Positions 19,113-29,967 of a stretch of DNA of 64,000 nt are shown here, piece by piece. Each line of letters opens with the position of its first letter. Positions within the stretch are counted from its first letter, which is position 1. The DNA is from Aquihabitans sp. G128 (GTDB taxonomy: Bacteria > Actinomycetota > Acidimicrobiia > Acidimicrobiales > Iamiaceae). A program made the translations under genes and the position numbers. Location of the stretch: assembly GCF_019048865.1 (NCBI RefSeq), contig NZ_CP077604.1:4402001-4466000 (forward strand), read 5' to 3'. The notes below the pieces were generated by a model. It was not told where the DNA came from and did not search any database. It saw nothing but the letters and a program-made list of their open reading frames with translations.

Positions 19113-20372
19113 CTACCGGACGATCTTGACCTCTTCGTAGTCGCTGGGGTTGAGCCCGAGCTCGCGCAGCTGGGCGTCGCCGAAGTTGATGTCGCCGCCG
19201 GCGTACTCGCCGGTGGTGGGGTTCAGCCAGTAGCGGTCGTAGCTGTTGTCCACCTGGTAGGTGGTCCCGCTGCTGGTGGCGACGGTGTTCTCGTCGTTGA
19301 TGTAGTTCAGGAAGCCCCGCTGGGTGGCGTCGCCGGCCTCCATGCGGTCGTAGAAGCCGGCCACGCTGGCATCGTTGGCCGACTCGATCGCCGCCATCCG
19401 CTCCTGGTGGCGCTGGGCGCTGCTCTGGATGGCGGCCATGTTGGCCTGGTGCTGCGAGGTCATGGCGGCGGTGTTGGCGTCGATCTGGGCCAGCACCTGC
19501 TGGTGGCGGGCGTTCTGCTGGGCCGTCCACTCCGGGTTGGTCTGCTCGGTCTGGGTCATGGCGGCGAGCATCGGGCGGTAGGTGGCCACGTCGCCGGTGG
19601 TCGAGAGCCCGAGGACGCTGGCGGACCAGAAGTCGCCGGAGTCCATGGTCGTGCCCACGATGAGGGCGTTGACCGTCGTGCCGTCCTCGTCCTCGTAGCT
19701 GAAGTGCAGGTTCACGATGGCGATGCCGGGGGCGGCGAGGCCCCGATCGGCGAAGGCCTGGGCCAGGCCCGCCTCGGCGTCGGCGTCGGTCTCCACCGAG
19801 CCCAGCTGGAAGCCGGGCAGCTTCCCGAACTTCTGCTGCACGTACGCCGGCATGTACTCCGGCGCCGGCGAGTAGCTCTTGAGCTCCATGAAGTCGAGCT
19901 TGTTGCAGAAGTCGACGGTGACCGGGTTGGCCGTCGCCGGGTTCCAGTAGCTCGGGATCTTCGGGTCGCCGATGAACAGGACGGTCTTGCCGTCGGGGCT
20001 CACGGAGTTGATGACCTCGTGGGTCACCTGGCCCTCCACCGAGGAGTACACGAGGTTGTTCCACCCGTTGGGCACGCCGATCGAGAACGCGTTGTGGACC
20101 GGGTCCGACACCGTCACCAGGTCCTCGGTGGGGCCGGACTCGGCCTCGGGCTCGTCGGGGATGACGTCGCCCCGGCCCTCGTCGGGATCGGTGGTGGTGG
20201 TCGCCGCCGGCGCCTTGCCGGTGCTCGGTGCGTCGGTCGTCTTGGTGGCGGCCGTCGTGGTGGTGGCCTTGGCGGCGTCGTCGTCGCCGGTCCCGGTGGC
20301 TCCGCAGCCGGCGAGGAAGCCGGCGAGGGCGAGGGTGGTCAGGGCGGCACGGAGCCCGAGGTGTCGTCGCAT
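19113..20372 (-). CDS. Lipoprotein with coiled-coil segment, function unknown (419 aa)
   Basis: Lipobox LAGC (Cys about 23) then a Thr-rich linker (KATTTTAATKTTDAPSTG). Residues about 80-255 form a folded domain (HNAFSIGVPNGWNN...), reminiscent of PsbP/MOG1-like lipoprotein domains. Residues about 265-325 are a Gln/His/Ala-rich predicted helix with repeated QxxxHQxxMAAI units, then a C-terminal tail with YWLNPTTGEYAGGD. I do not recognise the family as a whole. ATG 20372 has TACCGT seven nt upstream (20380-20385). Confidence 0.65.
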   Translation of the reverse strand: MRRHLGLRAALTTLALAGFLAGCGATGTGDDDAAKATTTTAATKTTDAPSTGKAPAATTTTDPDEGRGDVIPDEPEAESGPTEDLVTVSDPVHNAFSIGVPNGWNNLVYSSVEGQVTHEVINSVSPDGKTVLFIGDPKIPSYWNPATANPVTVDFCNKLDFMELKSYSPAPEYMPAYVQQKFGKLPGFQLGSVETDADAEAGLAQAFADRGLAAPGIAIVNLHFSYEDEDGTTVNALIVGTTMDSGDFWSASVLGLSTTGDVATYRPMLAAMTQTEQTNPEWTAQQNARHQQVLAQIDANTAAMTSQHQANMAAIQSSAQRHQERMAAIESANDASVAGFYDRMEAGDATQRGFLNYINDENTVATSSGTTYQVDNSYDRYWLNPTTGEYAGGDINFGDAQLRELGLNPSDYEEVKIVR

Positions 20373-20458
20373 CCGGGCGACGGTACGGACGTGCCGCGAA
20401 CGGGCCGCGAACGACCCCCGGCTTCACCCGGCCGGGGGTCGCCCGTTCGAGCCGGTGC

Positions 20459-23159
<2,701 letters not shown>

Positions 23160-23163
<4 letters not shown>

Positions 23164-23543
23164 GCCTGGGCCAGGCGGCGGCGTCGTCGGGCCCGCCGTC
23201 GGACCAGCCCGAGCGCCACCAGCACGCCGGCCGCCGCGGTGTGCAGCGCCCACAGGGCGAGGAACGACGGCGCCCAGCCCTGGTCGATGGCGTCGCCGTC
23301 GGGGCTCACGCAGTAGACGGTGAAGTCGGTGCTGGTGCCGTCGCTGGTCTGCTGGGTGTCCTGCACCACCACCGCCTCGGGGTGGGCGTCGTCGCAGCGC
23401 AGCTCGGCCACGTAGCGGGCCTCGCCCGGCCAGATGAGGGTGAACAGCAGGGTGAAGAGGGCCATGGAGCCCACCAGCACCACCAGCGCCCCCACGATCG
23501 TGACCGCCCGGGCCTTCGGGCCGAACGCCTGCAGCCCGCTCAC
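23160..23543 (-). CDS. Two-TM membrane protein of unknown function (127 aa)
   Basis: One hydrophobic segment near residues 13-35 (IVGALVVLVGSMALFTLLFTLIW), an extracytoplasmic loop of about 50 residues with two Cys (RCDDAHPE and VYCVSPDGD), a second segment near 90-112, and a basic tail ARRRRR. The pattern resembles small actinobacterial DUF3592-like proteins but I cannot name it. The GTG start overlaps the stop of the upstream lipoprotein gene (GTGA), so the two are coexpressed. Confidence 0.6.
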
Positions 23544-24136
23544 GACCGCCTCGCGTCGAGCAGCTTGCCGTCGGCGTCGAAGGTGGCCGTGCCGGCGGAC
23601 CGAGCCGAGGACGCCTCGACCGACACCCGCACGCCCTCGGTCCCGCGTCGGACCGTGATGCGCCGGACGAGGGCGTCCTCGATGCCGAGCTTGCCCAAGG
23701 CCACGCGGACCACCCCGCCCATCGAGGACAGGACCGGCACCTCCTGCACCCGGAAGGTGTCTCGCTCCACCGACGTGCTGCCCGTGACCAGGATCGGTTG
23801 CGGGTCCTCCAGCGTGGCGTCGTGGAACGCGTAGGTGTCGAGCTTCGAGGGGTCCCGCGGGTCGACCACCTCCATGGTCACGGTGCGGCTGCCGCCGTCG
23901 ACGTGGACGGACCGCATCGACGGGTTGTCGGTGCCGAGGCGCTCGCCCACCGCGTCGAGCGCCCGCGTGACCAGCAGGCCGGAGACGCCGCCGCTGCGCT
24001 CGGCCATGGCGCGCGTGAAGTCCTCGCGCGCCGTCGCGCCGATGCAGCCGCTGAGCAGCGTGGTCCCGAGGGCCAGCGCGACCAGGCAGGTGACGGCCGC
24101 CGACCACCGAGTTCCCCGCTCGCCCTGCCCGCGCAC
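23540..24136 (-). CDS. Lipoprotein of unknown function (198 aa)
   Basis: Basic start, hydrophobic stretch and lipobox LLSGC (Cys about 31). The rest (REDFTRAMAERSGGVSGLLVTRALDAVGERLG...) has alternating beta strands and looks like a small periplasm-side domain; no family recognised. The GTG start has TAGCTT six nt upstream (24143-24148). Coupled by GTGA to the membrane protein downstream, so the pair may form one envelope unit. Confidence 0.6.
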   Translation of the reverse strand: MRGQGERGTRWSAAVTCLVALALGTTLLSGCIGATAREDFTRAMAERSGGVSGLLVTRALDAVGERLGTDNPSMRSVHVDGGSRTVTMEVVDPRDPSKLDTYAFHDATLEDPQPILVTGSTSVERDTFRVQEVPVLSSMGGVVRVALGKLGIEDALVRRITVRRGTEGVRVSVEASSARSAGTATFDADGKLLDARRS

Positions 24137-24150
24137 GGCGCCAAGCTAAC

Positions 24151-25338
24151 TCAGGCGGGCTGGAGCTCGTTCAGGGCGGCGACGTTGTCGGCGAGGATCA
24201 GCCGCTGCTGCGGCTCGGGGAGGTGCAGGACCTCCGAGACGTAGTCGAGCGGCTGGGGGAGCGCCTCGATGTGGGGCCAGTCGCTGCCGAAGATCACGCG
24301 GTCGACGCCCACCGCGTCGATCACGTCGTCGACCTTGTCCTCCCAGAACGGGTTCATCCAGACGTGGCGGCGGAAGGTCTCGACCGGGTCCTCCGGGAAC
24401 CAGCCGTTCATCTTGCGGCCGAGCACCTGGAGGCGGTCGAACATGCCGGGCAGGAACTTCGAGCCGTTCTCCACCGAGGCCACCCGCAGGTTCGGGAAGC
24501 GGTGGAAGAGGTTGTCGCAGATCAGCGACGACAGCCAGTCTTCGATGGCCCGCTCCATCTGCATCATGCGGATGGGCTGGGGCACGCCGCCGAAGTCGGT
24601 GGTGAAGCCGTCGGTGGCGTAGCCGTGCGAGGTGTAGCCGCTGTCGCCGGCGTGGACCACGACGGTGATGCCGGCCTCGTTGACCCGGGCCCAGAACGGG
24701 TCGAAGCGGGCGTTGCCCGGCGCGAAGGGCCCGTCGACGGTGGTGGCGGCGGCCGGGCGGGTGACGATGGTGCGGGCGCCGCGCTCGATGGCCCACTCGA
24801 GCTCCGAGCAGGCCCAGTCGAGGTCGACCAGCGTGAAGTACGGCGCGGCGAAGATGCGGTCCTGGTAGGCGAAGCCCCAGTCCTCCTCGAGCCAGCGGTT
24901 GAAGGCGGTGAAGAGGAGCATGACGGCGCCCGGGTCGTGCTTGAGGGCGTCCTCGTAGATCATGCCGAGGGTGGGGAACAGCCAGACCTTGTCCAGGCCG
25001 TGCTGGTCCATGGTGGCCAGGCGGGCGTCGCGGTCGCGGTACTCGGCACGGATGGGCTCGTGGCGGCTCAGCAGCTCGAGGGGGTCCTCGTTGTTCGGGT
25101 TGCCGCGGAAGTAGTCGGCCAGCACGCCGGGGAAGGCCACCGGGTCGAAGGTGGCGTTCTTGACGCCACGGAAGACCTTGCCGCCCAGCACCGGATAGGT
25201 GCGCCGGCCCATGACGGCCCAGTCGAACACCCGGGCCTTGTGCTTCGGGTCGAGGTGCCGGCTGAACGCATCGAGCGCCTCGTAGTAGTGGTTGTCGGCG
25301 TCGAACGGCCGGTAGCCGAGCGGGGCGGGATCGGTCAT
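24151..25338 (-). CDS. Amidohydrolase family 2 (ACMSD-like TIM-barrel) protein (395 aa)
   Basis: Metal-dependent hydrolase or decarboxylase of the amidohydrolase_2 group. DADNHYYE near residue 14 replaces the usual DxHxH (D-A-D-N-H), VVVHAGDSG carries the second-strand His, and VDRVIFGSDWPHIEA the C-terminal Asp (GSDWPH is a family signature). These enzymes often act on ring-cleavage products or steroid/aromatic intermediates. Substrate is not deducible here. GAGGAGCCCCGCC before ATG 25338 gives a good ribosome site. Confidence 0.85.
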   Translation of the reverse strand: MTDPAPLGYRPFDADNHYYEALDAFSRHLDPKHKARVFDWAVMGRRTYPVLGGKVFRGVKNATFDPVAFPGVLADYFRGNPNNEDPLELLSRHEPIRAEYRDRDARLATMDQHGLDKVWLFPTLGMIYEDALKHDPGAVMLLFTAFNRWLEEDWGFAYQDRIFAAPYFTLVDLDWACSELEWAIERGARTIVTRPAAATTVDGPFAPGNARFDPFWARVNEAGITVVVHAGDSGYTSHGYATDGFTTDFGGVPQPIRMMQMERAIEDWLSSLICDNLFHRFPNLRVASVENGSKFLPGMFDRLQVLGRKMNGWFPEDPVETFRRHVWMNPFWEDKVDDVIDAVGVDRVIFGSDWPHIEALPQPLDYVSEVLHLPEPQQRLILADNVAALNELQPA

Positions 25339-25466
25339 GGCGGGGCTCCTCGAGCAGGACGTCCGGGCGACCGGCCCAGGGTAGAACGTGTTCTCGTCCG
25401 GCGCCCATCCACCCCATGGGCCCTTCACCGGAACGGGTGACGGCCTCGCGCCTGCGAGCATGGCGC

Positions 25467-26315
25467 ATGGCCGAGCTCCTCACCACCGATCGCAGCGTGG
25501 CGTGCTGGCTCACCTTCGAGATGAGCGACGACACCGCCGTCGCCTTGCAGGTGGCCGTCGCCCCCGGCTCCGGCGACCTGCGCTCCGAGGCGCTGACGCT
25601 CACCCTCGACGGCGAGCCGATCGAGCCGGTGGCCGAGCTGCAAGGGGCCGGCGGGGCCCGCATCCACGTCGTCGAGTCCGGCGCCGGCACGCTGCGGCTC
25701 ACCTACGAGGCCACCGTCGGCCCGCCGCCACCGGCTCCGGCGCCCGGGCCGGAGGGCGGGACGCTCACCATCGACGCGGAGGCGCTCACCGCCCTGCACC
25801 AGAGCGCCTACTGCCGGTCGGACCTGCTCGCCGGCTTCGCCGCCGCCGAGCTGGGCGCCCACCGCGGCGAGCCCGACCTCCCGCAGCGGGTGGCCGACTG
25901 GGTCTTCGAGCGCCTGGCCTACGCCCCGGGCTCCAGCGGCCCGCTCGACAGCTCCGTCGAGACGCTGCTCACCAACACCGGCGTCTGCCGCGACTTCGCC
26001 CACCTCACCATCACCCTCCTTCGCGCCCTGGGCGTGCCGGCCCGCCTCGCCGCCGTCTACGCACCGGGCCTCACGCCCATGGACTTCCACGCCGTGGTCG
26101 AGGCCCGCACCACCACCGGCTGGGAGGTCGTCGACGCCACCCGCCTCGCCCCCCGCTCCTCGCTGGTCCGCATCACCACCGGCCGCGACGCCGCCGACAC
26201 GGCCTTCGCCACCACCTTGCGCGGCAACGCCGAGCTGGTGGCCCAGTCGGTCTTCGCCATCGTCGACGGCGACCTCCCGGCCGACGACCACGTCGAGAAG
26301 CAGTACCTGGCCTAG
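25467..26315 (+). CDS. Transglutaminase-like cysteine protease-fold protein (282 aa)
   Basis: N-terminal beta domain (residues 1-90) and a transglutaminase core. Catalytic triad residues are visible: Cys174 in TGVCRDFAHL, His208 in MDFHAVVE and Asp223 in VVDATRLAP. Bacterial members are usually amide hydrolases or proteases, not crosslinkers. No signal peptide is seen, so it is likely cytoplasmic. ATG 25467 was chosen because similarity starts here; an upstream in-frame ATG at 25416 would add 17 unconserved residues. Confidence 0.8.
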   Translation: MAELLTTDRSVACWLTFEMSDDTAVALQVAVAPGSGDLRSEALTLTLDGEPIEPVAELQGAGGARIHVVESGAGTLRLTYEATVGPPPPAPAPGPEGGTLTIDAEALTALHQSAYCRSDLLAGFAAAELGAHRGEPDLPQRVADWVFERLAYAPGSSGPLDSSVETLLTNTGVCRDFAHLTITLLRALGVPARLAAVYAPGLTPMDFHAVVEARTTTGWEVVDATRLAPRSSLVRITTGRDAADTAFATTLRGNAELVAQSVFAIVDGDLPADDHVEKQYLA

Positions 26316-26339
26316 CGAGCGCCTCTCGACCGCCCGGCG

Positions 26340-27170
26340 TCAGCCGAGGAAGGCAGCGGTGAGGTCCTCGGCGATGGTGTCGGGGTCCTGGAACGGGCCG
26401 AAGTGGCCGAGGTGGTCGTAGCGGCGCAGCGTGCCGTTGGGCAGCGACGCGGCGATGTGGTCGGCGAAGTCGGCGGGGCCGGGGCTCCGGTCGCGGCTGC
26501 CGCGGGCGACGACGGTGGGGGTGGCCACCTGGGCCATCTCGCTGATGAGCGGCTTGCCCGACGCCTCGAAGACCTGGGCCTCGTGCTCGGGGGTGCACTT
26601 GAGCGTGATGGTGCCGTCGGGGGCGTCGGCGAAGCCGTGCTCGACGTAGGCCGAGAGCGCGTCGGCCCGGAAGGCACCCAGGGGCGGGCGGCTGGCGTAG
26701 CGGGCCAGGGCCTCGGGCCGGCTGGGGAACGAGGGGCGCCGCCGTCGGGCCGACTCGGCCAGCGGGTTGCCGCCGGGGGCGACGGCGTCGAAGCCGGGCG
26801 GGACGATGATCGGCTCGAACAGGTACGCCGCACGCAGGGTGCCGGGCACCCGCAGCTCGGCGCCCATCAGGCAAGCGCCGCCCATGGAGTGGCCGACGGC
26901 GAACAGGGGGCCGTCGTCGAGCGCGCCAGCCACGGCCAGCACGTCGTCGGCCATGCCCCGCCAGGTGAGGTCGCCGGTGCTGGGCACGGTGGCGTCGCCG
27001 TGGGCGCGGAAGTCGACGGCCCACACGTGGAAGTCGGCGCCCAGCCGGGCGGCGAGGGGCCGGTACGCGCCGGCGCAGAAGCCGGTGGCGTGGGCGACGA
27101 GCAGGGTGGGGCCGTCGCCGCCGAGGTCGTGGAGCTCGAGGGTGACGTCGTCGGTGGAGGTGACCTGCAC
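26340..27170 (-). CDS. Alpha/beta-fold hydrolase (276 aa)
   Basis: Full alpha/beta hydrolase: LLVAHATGFCAGAYRPLAARL (oxyanion region, HATG instead of HG), VDFRAHGDA, the nucleophile elbow AVGHSMGGA, the acid loop VVARGSRDRSPGP and the catalytic His in YDHLGHFGP. Probably an esterase or epoxide-hydrolase-like enzyme with an unknown substrate. The GTG start has TAGGAC six nt upstream. It lies 38 bp after the MmcQ/YjbR gene and could be the last gene of that operon. Confidence 0.8.
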   Translation of the reverse strand: MQVTSTDDVTLELHDLGGDGPTLLVAHATGFCAGAYRPLAARLGADFHVWAVDFRAHGDATVPSTGDLTWRGMADDVLAVAGALDDGPLFAVGHSMGGACLMGAELRVPGTLRAAYLFEPIIVPPGFDAVAPGGNPLAESARRRRPSFPSRPEALARYASRPPLGAFRADALSAYVEHGFADAPDGTITLKCTPEHEAQVFEASGKPLISEMAQVATPTVVARGSRDRSPGPADFADHIAASLPNGTLRRYDHLGHFGPFQDPDTIAEDLTAAFLG

Positions 27171-27208
27171 GGCGCCGTCCTACCGGCCCGGCGCCGTGCC
27201 CGCCAACC

Positions 27209-27601
27209 TCACGAGCCGTCGGCGTCGGCGTCGAGCTGGCGCAGCAGGACCTTCGGGGCCACCTGGCGGTAGGCCTCGGTGAGGATGGCGGCGACCTCGA
27301 CGGGGTCCGGCGAGCGGTCGAGGTGGACGCCCAGCCAGCCACGGTGGCCGACGTAGGGCGGCACGAAGAAGCGCTCGGGCTCGGCCTCCACCAGCTCGCC
27401 CTGCACGCCGGCCGGGGCGGCGCACCAGACGCCGAGGATGCCGTCGCCGTGGTGGTCGTCCTGGTACATCGCGAAGCACTTCTTGCCCCGCACGAAGAAC
27501 GACGGCGTGCCGTGGCTGAGCCGCTCCTCGACCTCGGGCAGTGCGAGGCACGCGCCGCGCACGAGGGCGAGGGCGCGCTGGGCCTGGCGCTCCGTGGCCA
27601 C
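27209..27601 (-). CDS. MmcQ/YjbR-family protein (130 aa)
   Basis: Small protein with the family pattern: CLALPEVEERLSHGTPSFFVRGKKCFAMY, then GHRGWLGVHLD and AYRQVAPKVLLRQL. The fold is a double-wing domain proposed to bind DNA, but the role is not established. The GTG start is 3 bp from the stop of the ABC permease gene, so it probably belongs to that transcript. Confidence 0.8.
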   Translation of the reverse strand: MATERQAQRALALVRGACLALPEVEERLSHGTPSFFVRGKKCFAMYQDDHHGDGILGVWCAAPAGVQGELVEAEPERFFVPPYVGHRGWLGVHLDRSPDPVEVAAILTEAYRQVAPKVLLRQLDADADGS

Positions 27602-27604
27602 GGC

Positions 27605-28324
27605 CTAGGCGTCGCGGTGGTTGGCGAGGTAGGCGCCGATGGCCCACACCACGGCGACCACGAGGAAGAAGTAGATGCCGCCGCCGAGCACCGAGCGCAG
27701 CTGGTCGTCGCCGCCCTCGCTGGCCCGGAAGGTCATCTGGAACCCGTTGAGGAACGGCAGGAACTTGCTCGAGCTCTCGACCAGCCCGCTCAGCAGCGAC
27801 TCGACCACGAAGGCCTCGGCCAGGAGGATCAGGATGCCGGCGACGGGCTGGCGGACGATGGCGCCCACCCCCATGCCGAGGGCGCTCCAGCCGATGCTGA
27901 ACAGCACGATGCCGAGCATCGCCCGCTGGTCGACGCCGTCGACCTCGAAGTTGCCCACCAGCGCGGCCCCGACCACCCAGCAGAACGCCACCATCACGAC
28001 GGAGATGGCCGCGCACGCGGTGGTGACCACGATGAGCTTGGCGGCGAGCACGCGCCAGCGGCGGGGCATGGCGGTGAACGTGGGCCGGATGGTGTTGAAG
28101 CGGTACTCCTGGCCCAGGACCTGCACGCCGAGGGCGCCGAAGATCAGCGCCGCGACGCTCACGCCGGCCGTGAGGTCGGTGAGGTGGGTGACGCCGTCGT
28201 CGCTCGCCTGCACGGCGGCGATGACGGCGATGAGCACCACGAAGGCGCCGGCCAGGAACAGGGTGATGAGGGTGGAGCGGACGGAGCGGAACTTGATCCA
28301 CTCGGAGCGGATGAGGTTGACCAT
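27605..28324 (-). CDS. ABC-2-type exporter permease (239 aa)
   Basis: Starts NLIRSEWIKFRSVRSTL, the common opening of actinobacterial ABC-2 permeases, and has six hydrophobic segments: about 20-40, 55-75, 100-120, 140-160, 170-190 and 215-235. It pairs with the ATPase encoded just upstream; the ATG overlaps the ATPase stop by one base (TGATG). Such two-gene exporters move drugs, lipids or peptides, and the cargo here is unknown. Confidence 0.85.
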   Translation of the reverse strand: MVNLIRSEWIKFRSVRSTLITLFLAGAFVVLIAVIAAVQASDDGVTHLTDLTAGVSVAALIFGALGVQVLGQEYRFNTIRPTFTAMPRRWRVLAAKLIVVTTACAAISVVMVAFCWVVGAALVGNFEVDGVDQRAMLGIVLFSIGWSALGMGVGAIVRQPVAGILILLAEAFVVESLLSGLVESSSKFLPFLNGFQMTFRASEGGDDQLRSVLGGGIYFFLVVAVVWAIGAYLANHRDA

Positions 28325-29319
28325 CAGACCGGACCTCCGGACGTGGGGCCAGGGGGCGGTGGCGGCGGGGGAGGGGCCAGGCCCGGTGCCGGAGGCTGGC
28401 CCGGGGCGCCGGGGTCGGCCACGCCGCGGTACTGCTGGGCGCCGGCGGTGACCTCGAGGAAGGCGTCCTCCAGCGAGCCGGTGCGGGGGCTGAGCTCGTG
28501 CAGGACGGCGCCCTGCTGGGCGGCCAGCTCCCCGATGTAGGTGGAGTCGGGACCGACGACGTCGATGGCGTCGGGCCCGCTCTGGGTGACCTGGGCGCCC
28601 TGAGCCGCGAGGGCGGCGGCGATGGCCTGCACCTGCGGGCTGCGGACGGTGACCCAGGACCGGGCGGCACCGGCCACGAAGTCGGCGACGGGGCCCTGGA
28701 AGATCAGCGCGCCCCGCCCGATGACCACCAGGTCCTGGGCGACCAGCGCCATCTCCGACAGGAGGTGGCTGGACACGAAGACGGTGCGCCCCTCCTTGGC
28801 CAGGCCCTGGAGGAAGTGGCGCATCCACTGGATGCCCTCGGGGTCGAGGCCGTTGGCGGGCTCGTCGAAGAGCACGGTGTGCGGATCGCCGAGCATGGCG
28901 CCGGCCAGGCCCAGGCGCTGCTTCATGCCGAGGGAGAAGCCGCCCACCCGCTTGCCGGCCACCTCGGTCAGGCCCACCAGGGCCAGCACCTCGTCGACTC
29001 GCCGTCGAGGCAGGCCGTTGGAGGCGGCCAGGGCCCACAGGTGGTCCTTGGCCTTGCGGGTGGGGTGGACGTAGGCGGCGTCGAGGAGGGCGCCCACCTC
29101 GCGCATGGGCGGGTCGAAGTCGACCAGGCGCTTGTCGTCGATCCGCACCGCGCCGCCATCGGTGCGGTCGAGCCCGAGGACCATCCGCATGGTGGTGGAC
29201 TTGCCGGCGCCGTTCGGGCCGAGGAAGCCGGTGACCCGTCCGCTCTCCACCCGGAAGCTCAGGTCGTCGACCGCCACGGTGCCCCCGTAGCGCTTGGTCA
29301 GGCCCCGGGCCTCGATCAT
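28324..29319 (-). CDS. ABC transporter ATP-binding protein (331 aa)
   Basis: Walker A GPNGAGKST (about residue 33), signature GFSLGMKQRLGLAGAM, Walker B TVLFDEPANGLDPEG and the switch His in VFVSSHLLSE are all present. The C-terminal extension ends in a Pro-rich tail with eight consecutive prolines, beyond the usual 300 residues. ATG 29319 gives the standard family start MIEARGLTKRYGG; an in-frame extension to 29352 is not conserved. Heads the operon with the permease and MmcQ/YjbR genes. Confidence 0.9.
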   Translation of the reverse strand: MIEARGLTKRYGGTVAVDDLSFRVESGRVTGFLGPNGAGKSTTMRMVLGLDRTDGGAVRIDDKRLVDFDPPMREVGALLDAAYVHPTRKAKDHLWALAASNGLPRRRVDEVLALVGLTEVAGKRVGGFSLGMKQRLGLAGAMLGDPHTVLFDEPANGLDPEGIQWMRHFLQGLAKEGRTVFVSSHLLSEMALVAQDLVVIGRGALIFQGPVADFVAGAARSWVTVRSPQVQAIAAALAAQGAQVTQSGPDAIDVVGPDSTYIGELAAQQGAVLHELSPRTGSLEDAFLEVTAGAQQYRGVADPGAPGQPPAPGLAPPPPPPPPGPTSGGPV

Positions 29320-29444
29320 GTCCACCGTCCTGTTCGCACGCGAAGCGGCCACGCTACCGGCCGGTCGCAGCGCGGTGCGGCCGCGACTCGTCGAGGTCCG
29401 ATGCCCGCCAGCAGACCCGTGGGCACCGCCGTAGCCTCGATGCC

Positions 29445-29948
29445 ATGTCCGGCCCGGCCACCGTCTTCACCGTGGTCCCGAGCCCGGTGGGCGACCTCAC
29501 CCTCACCGGCACCGGCGACGCCCTCACCGGCTGCTGGTTCGAGGGCCACACCAAGCCCACCGACCACTCGCCGGACCTGCGCGCCGACCCGGGCCCGTTC
29601 GCGGCGGCCGTCGAGCAGCTCGAGGCGTACTTCGCCGGCGAGCTCCGCCGCTTCGACCTGGTGCTCGAGCCGAGCGGCAGCCCCTTCCAGCACCGGGTGT
29701 GGGAGCAGCTGCGCGCCATCCCCTACGGCGAGACCCGCAGCTACGGCCAGCTGGCGACGGCCCTCGGCGACCCCGGCCTGTCCCGAGCGGTGGGCACCGC
29801 CAACGGCCGCAACCCGCTGAGCATCATCGTCCCGTGCCACCGCGTCATCGGGGCCGACGGCTCGCTGACCGGCTTCGGCGGCGGGCTGCCCCGCAAGCGC
29901 CTGCTGCTCGATCTCGAATCCGGCGCCCGCGAGCTGTTCCCCGCCTGA
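29445..29948 (+). CDS. ogt: Methylated-DNA--[protein]-cysteine S-methyltransferase (167 aa)
   Basis: Suicide DNA-repair protein that removes O6-alkyl groups from guanine. The acceptor motif PCHRVIG has Cys131. FQHRVWEQLRAIPYGETRSYGQLA forms the HTH, and the C-terminal GFGGGLPRKRLLLDLE is typical. The length fits the Ogt type without an Ada domain. TAGCCT (29432-29437) lies seven nt before the ATG. The gene ends in a hairpin shared with the convergent transglycosylase gene. Confidence 0.9.
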   Translation: MSGPATVFTVVPSPVGDLTLTGTGDALTGCWFEGHTKPTDHSPDLRADPGPFAAAVEQLEAYFAGELRRFDLVLEPSGSPFQHRVWEQLRAIPYGETRSYGQLATALGDPGLSRAVGTANGRNPLSIIVPCHRVIGADGSLTGFGGGLPRKRLLLDLESGARELFPA

Positions 29949-29967
29949 GCGCCGGTTCCGGCGCTCA
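29946..29967. terminator. Hairpin containing both convergent stop codons
   Basis: Perfect 10-bp arms TGAGCGCCGG / CCGGCGCTCA with loop TT. The first TGA (29946-29948) ends ogt, and the complementary TCA (29965-29967) is the stop of the transglycosylase gene. Confidence 0.65.
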
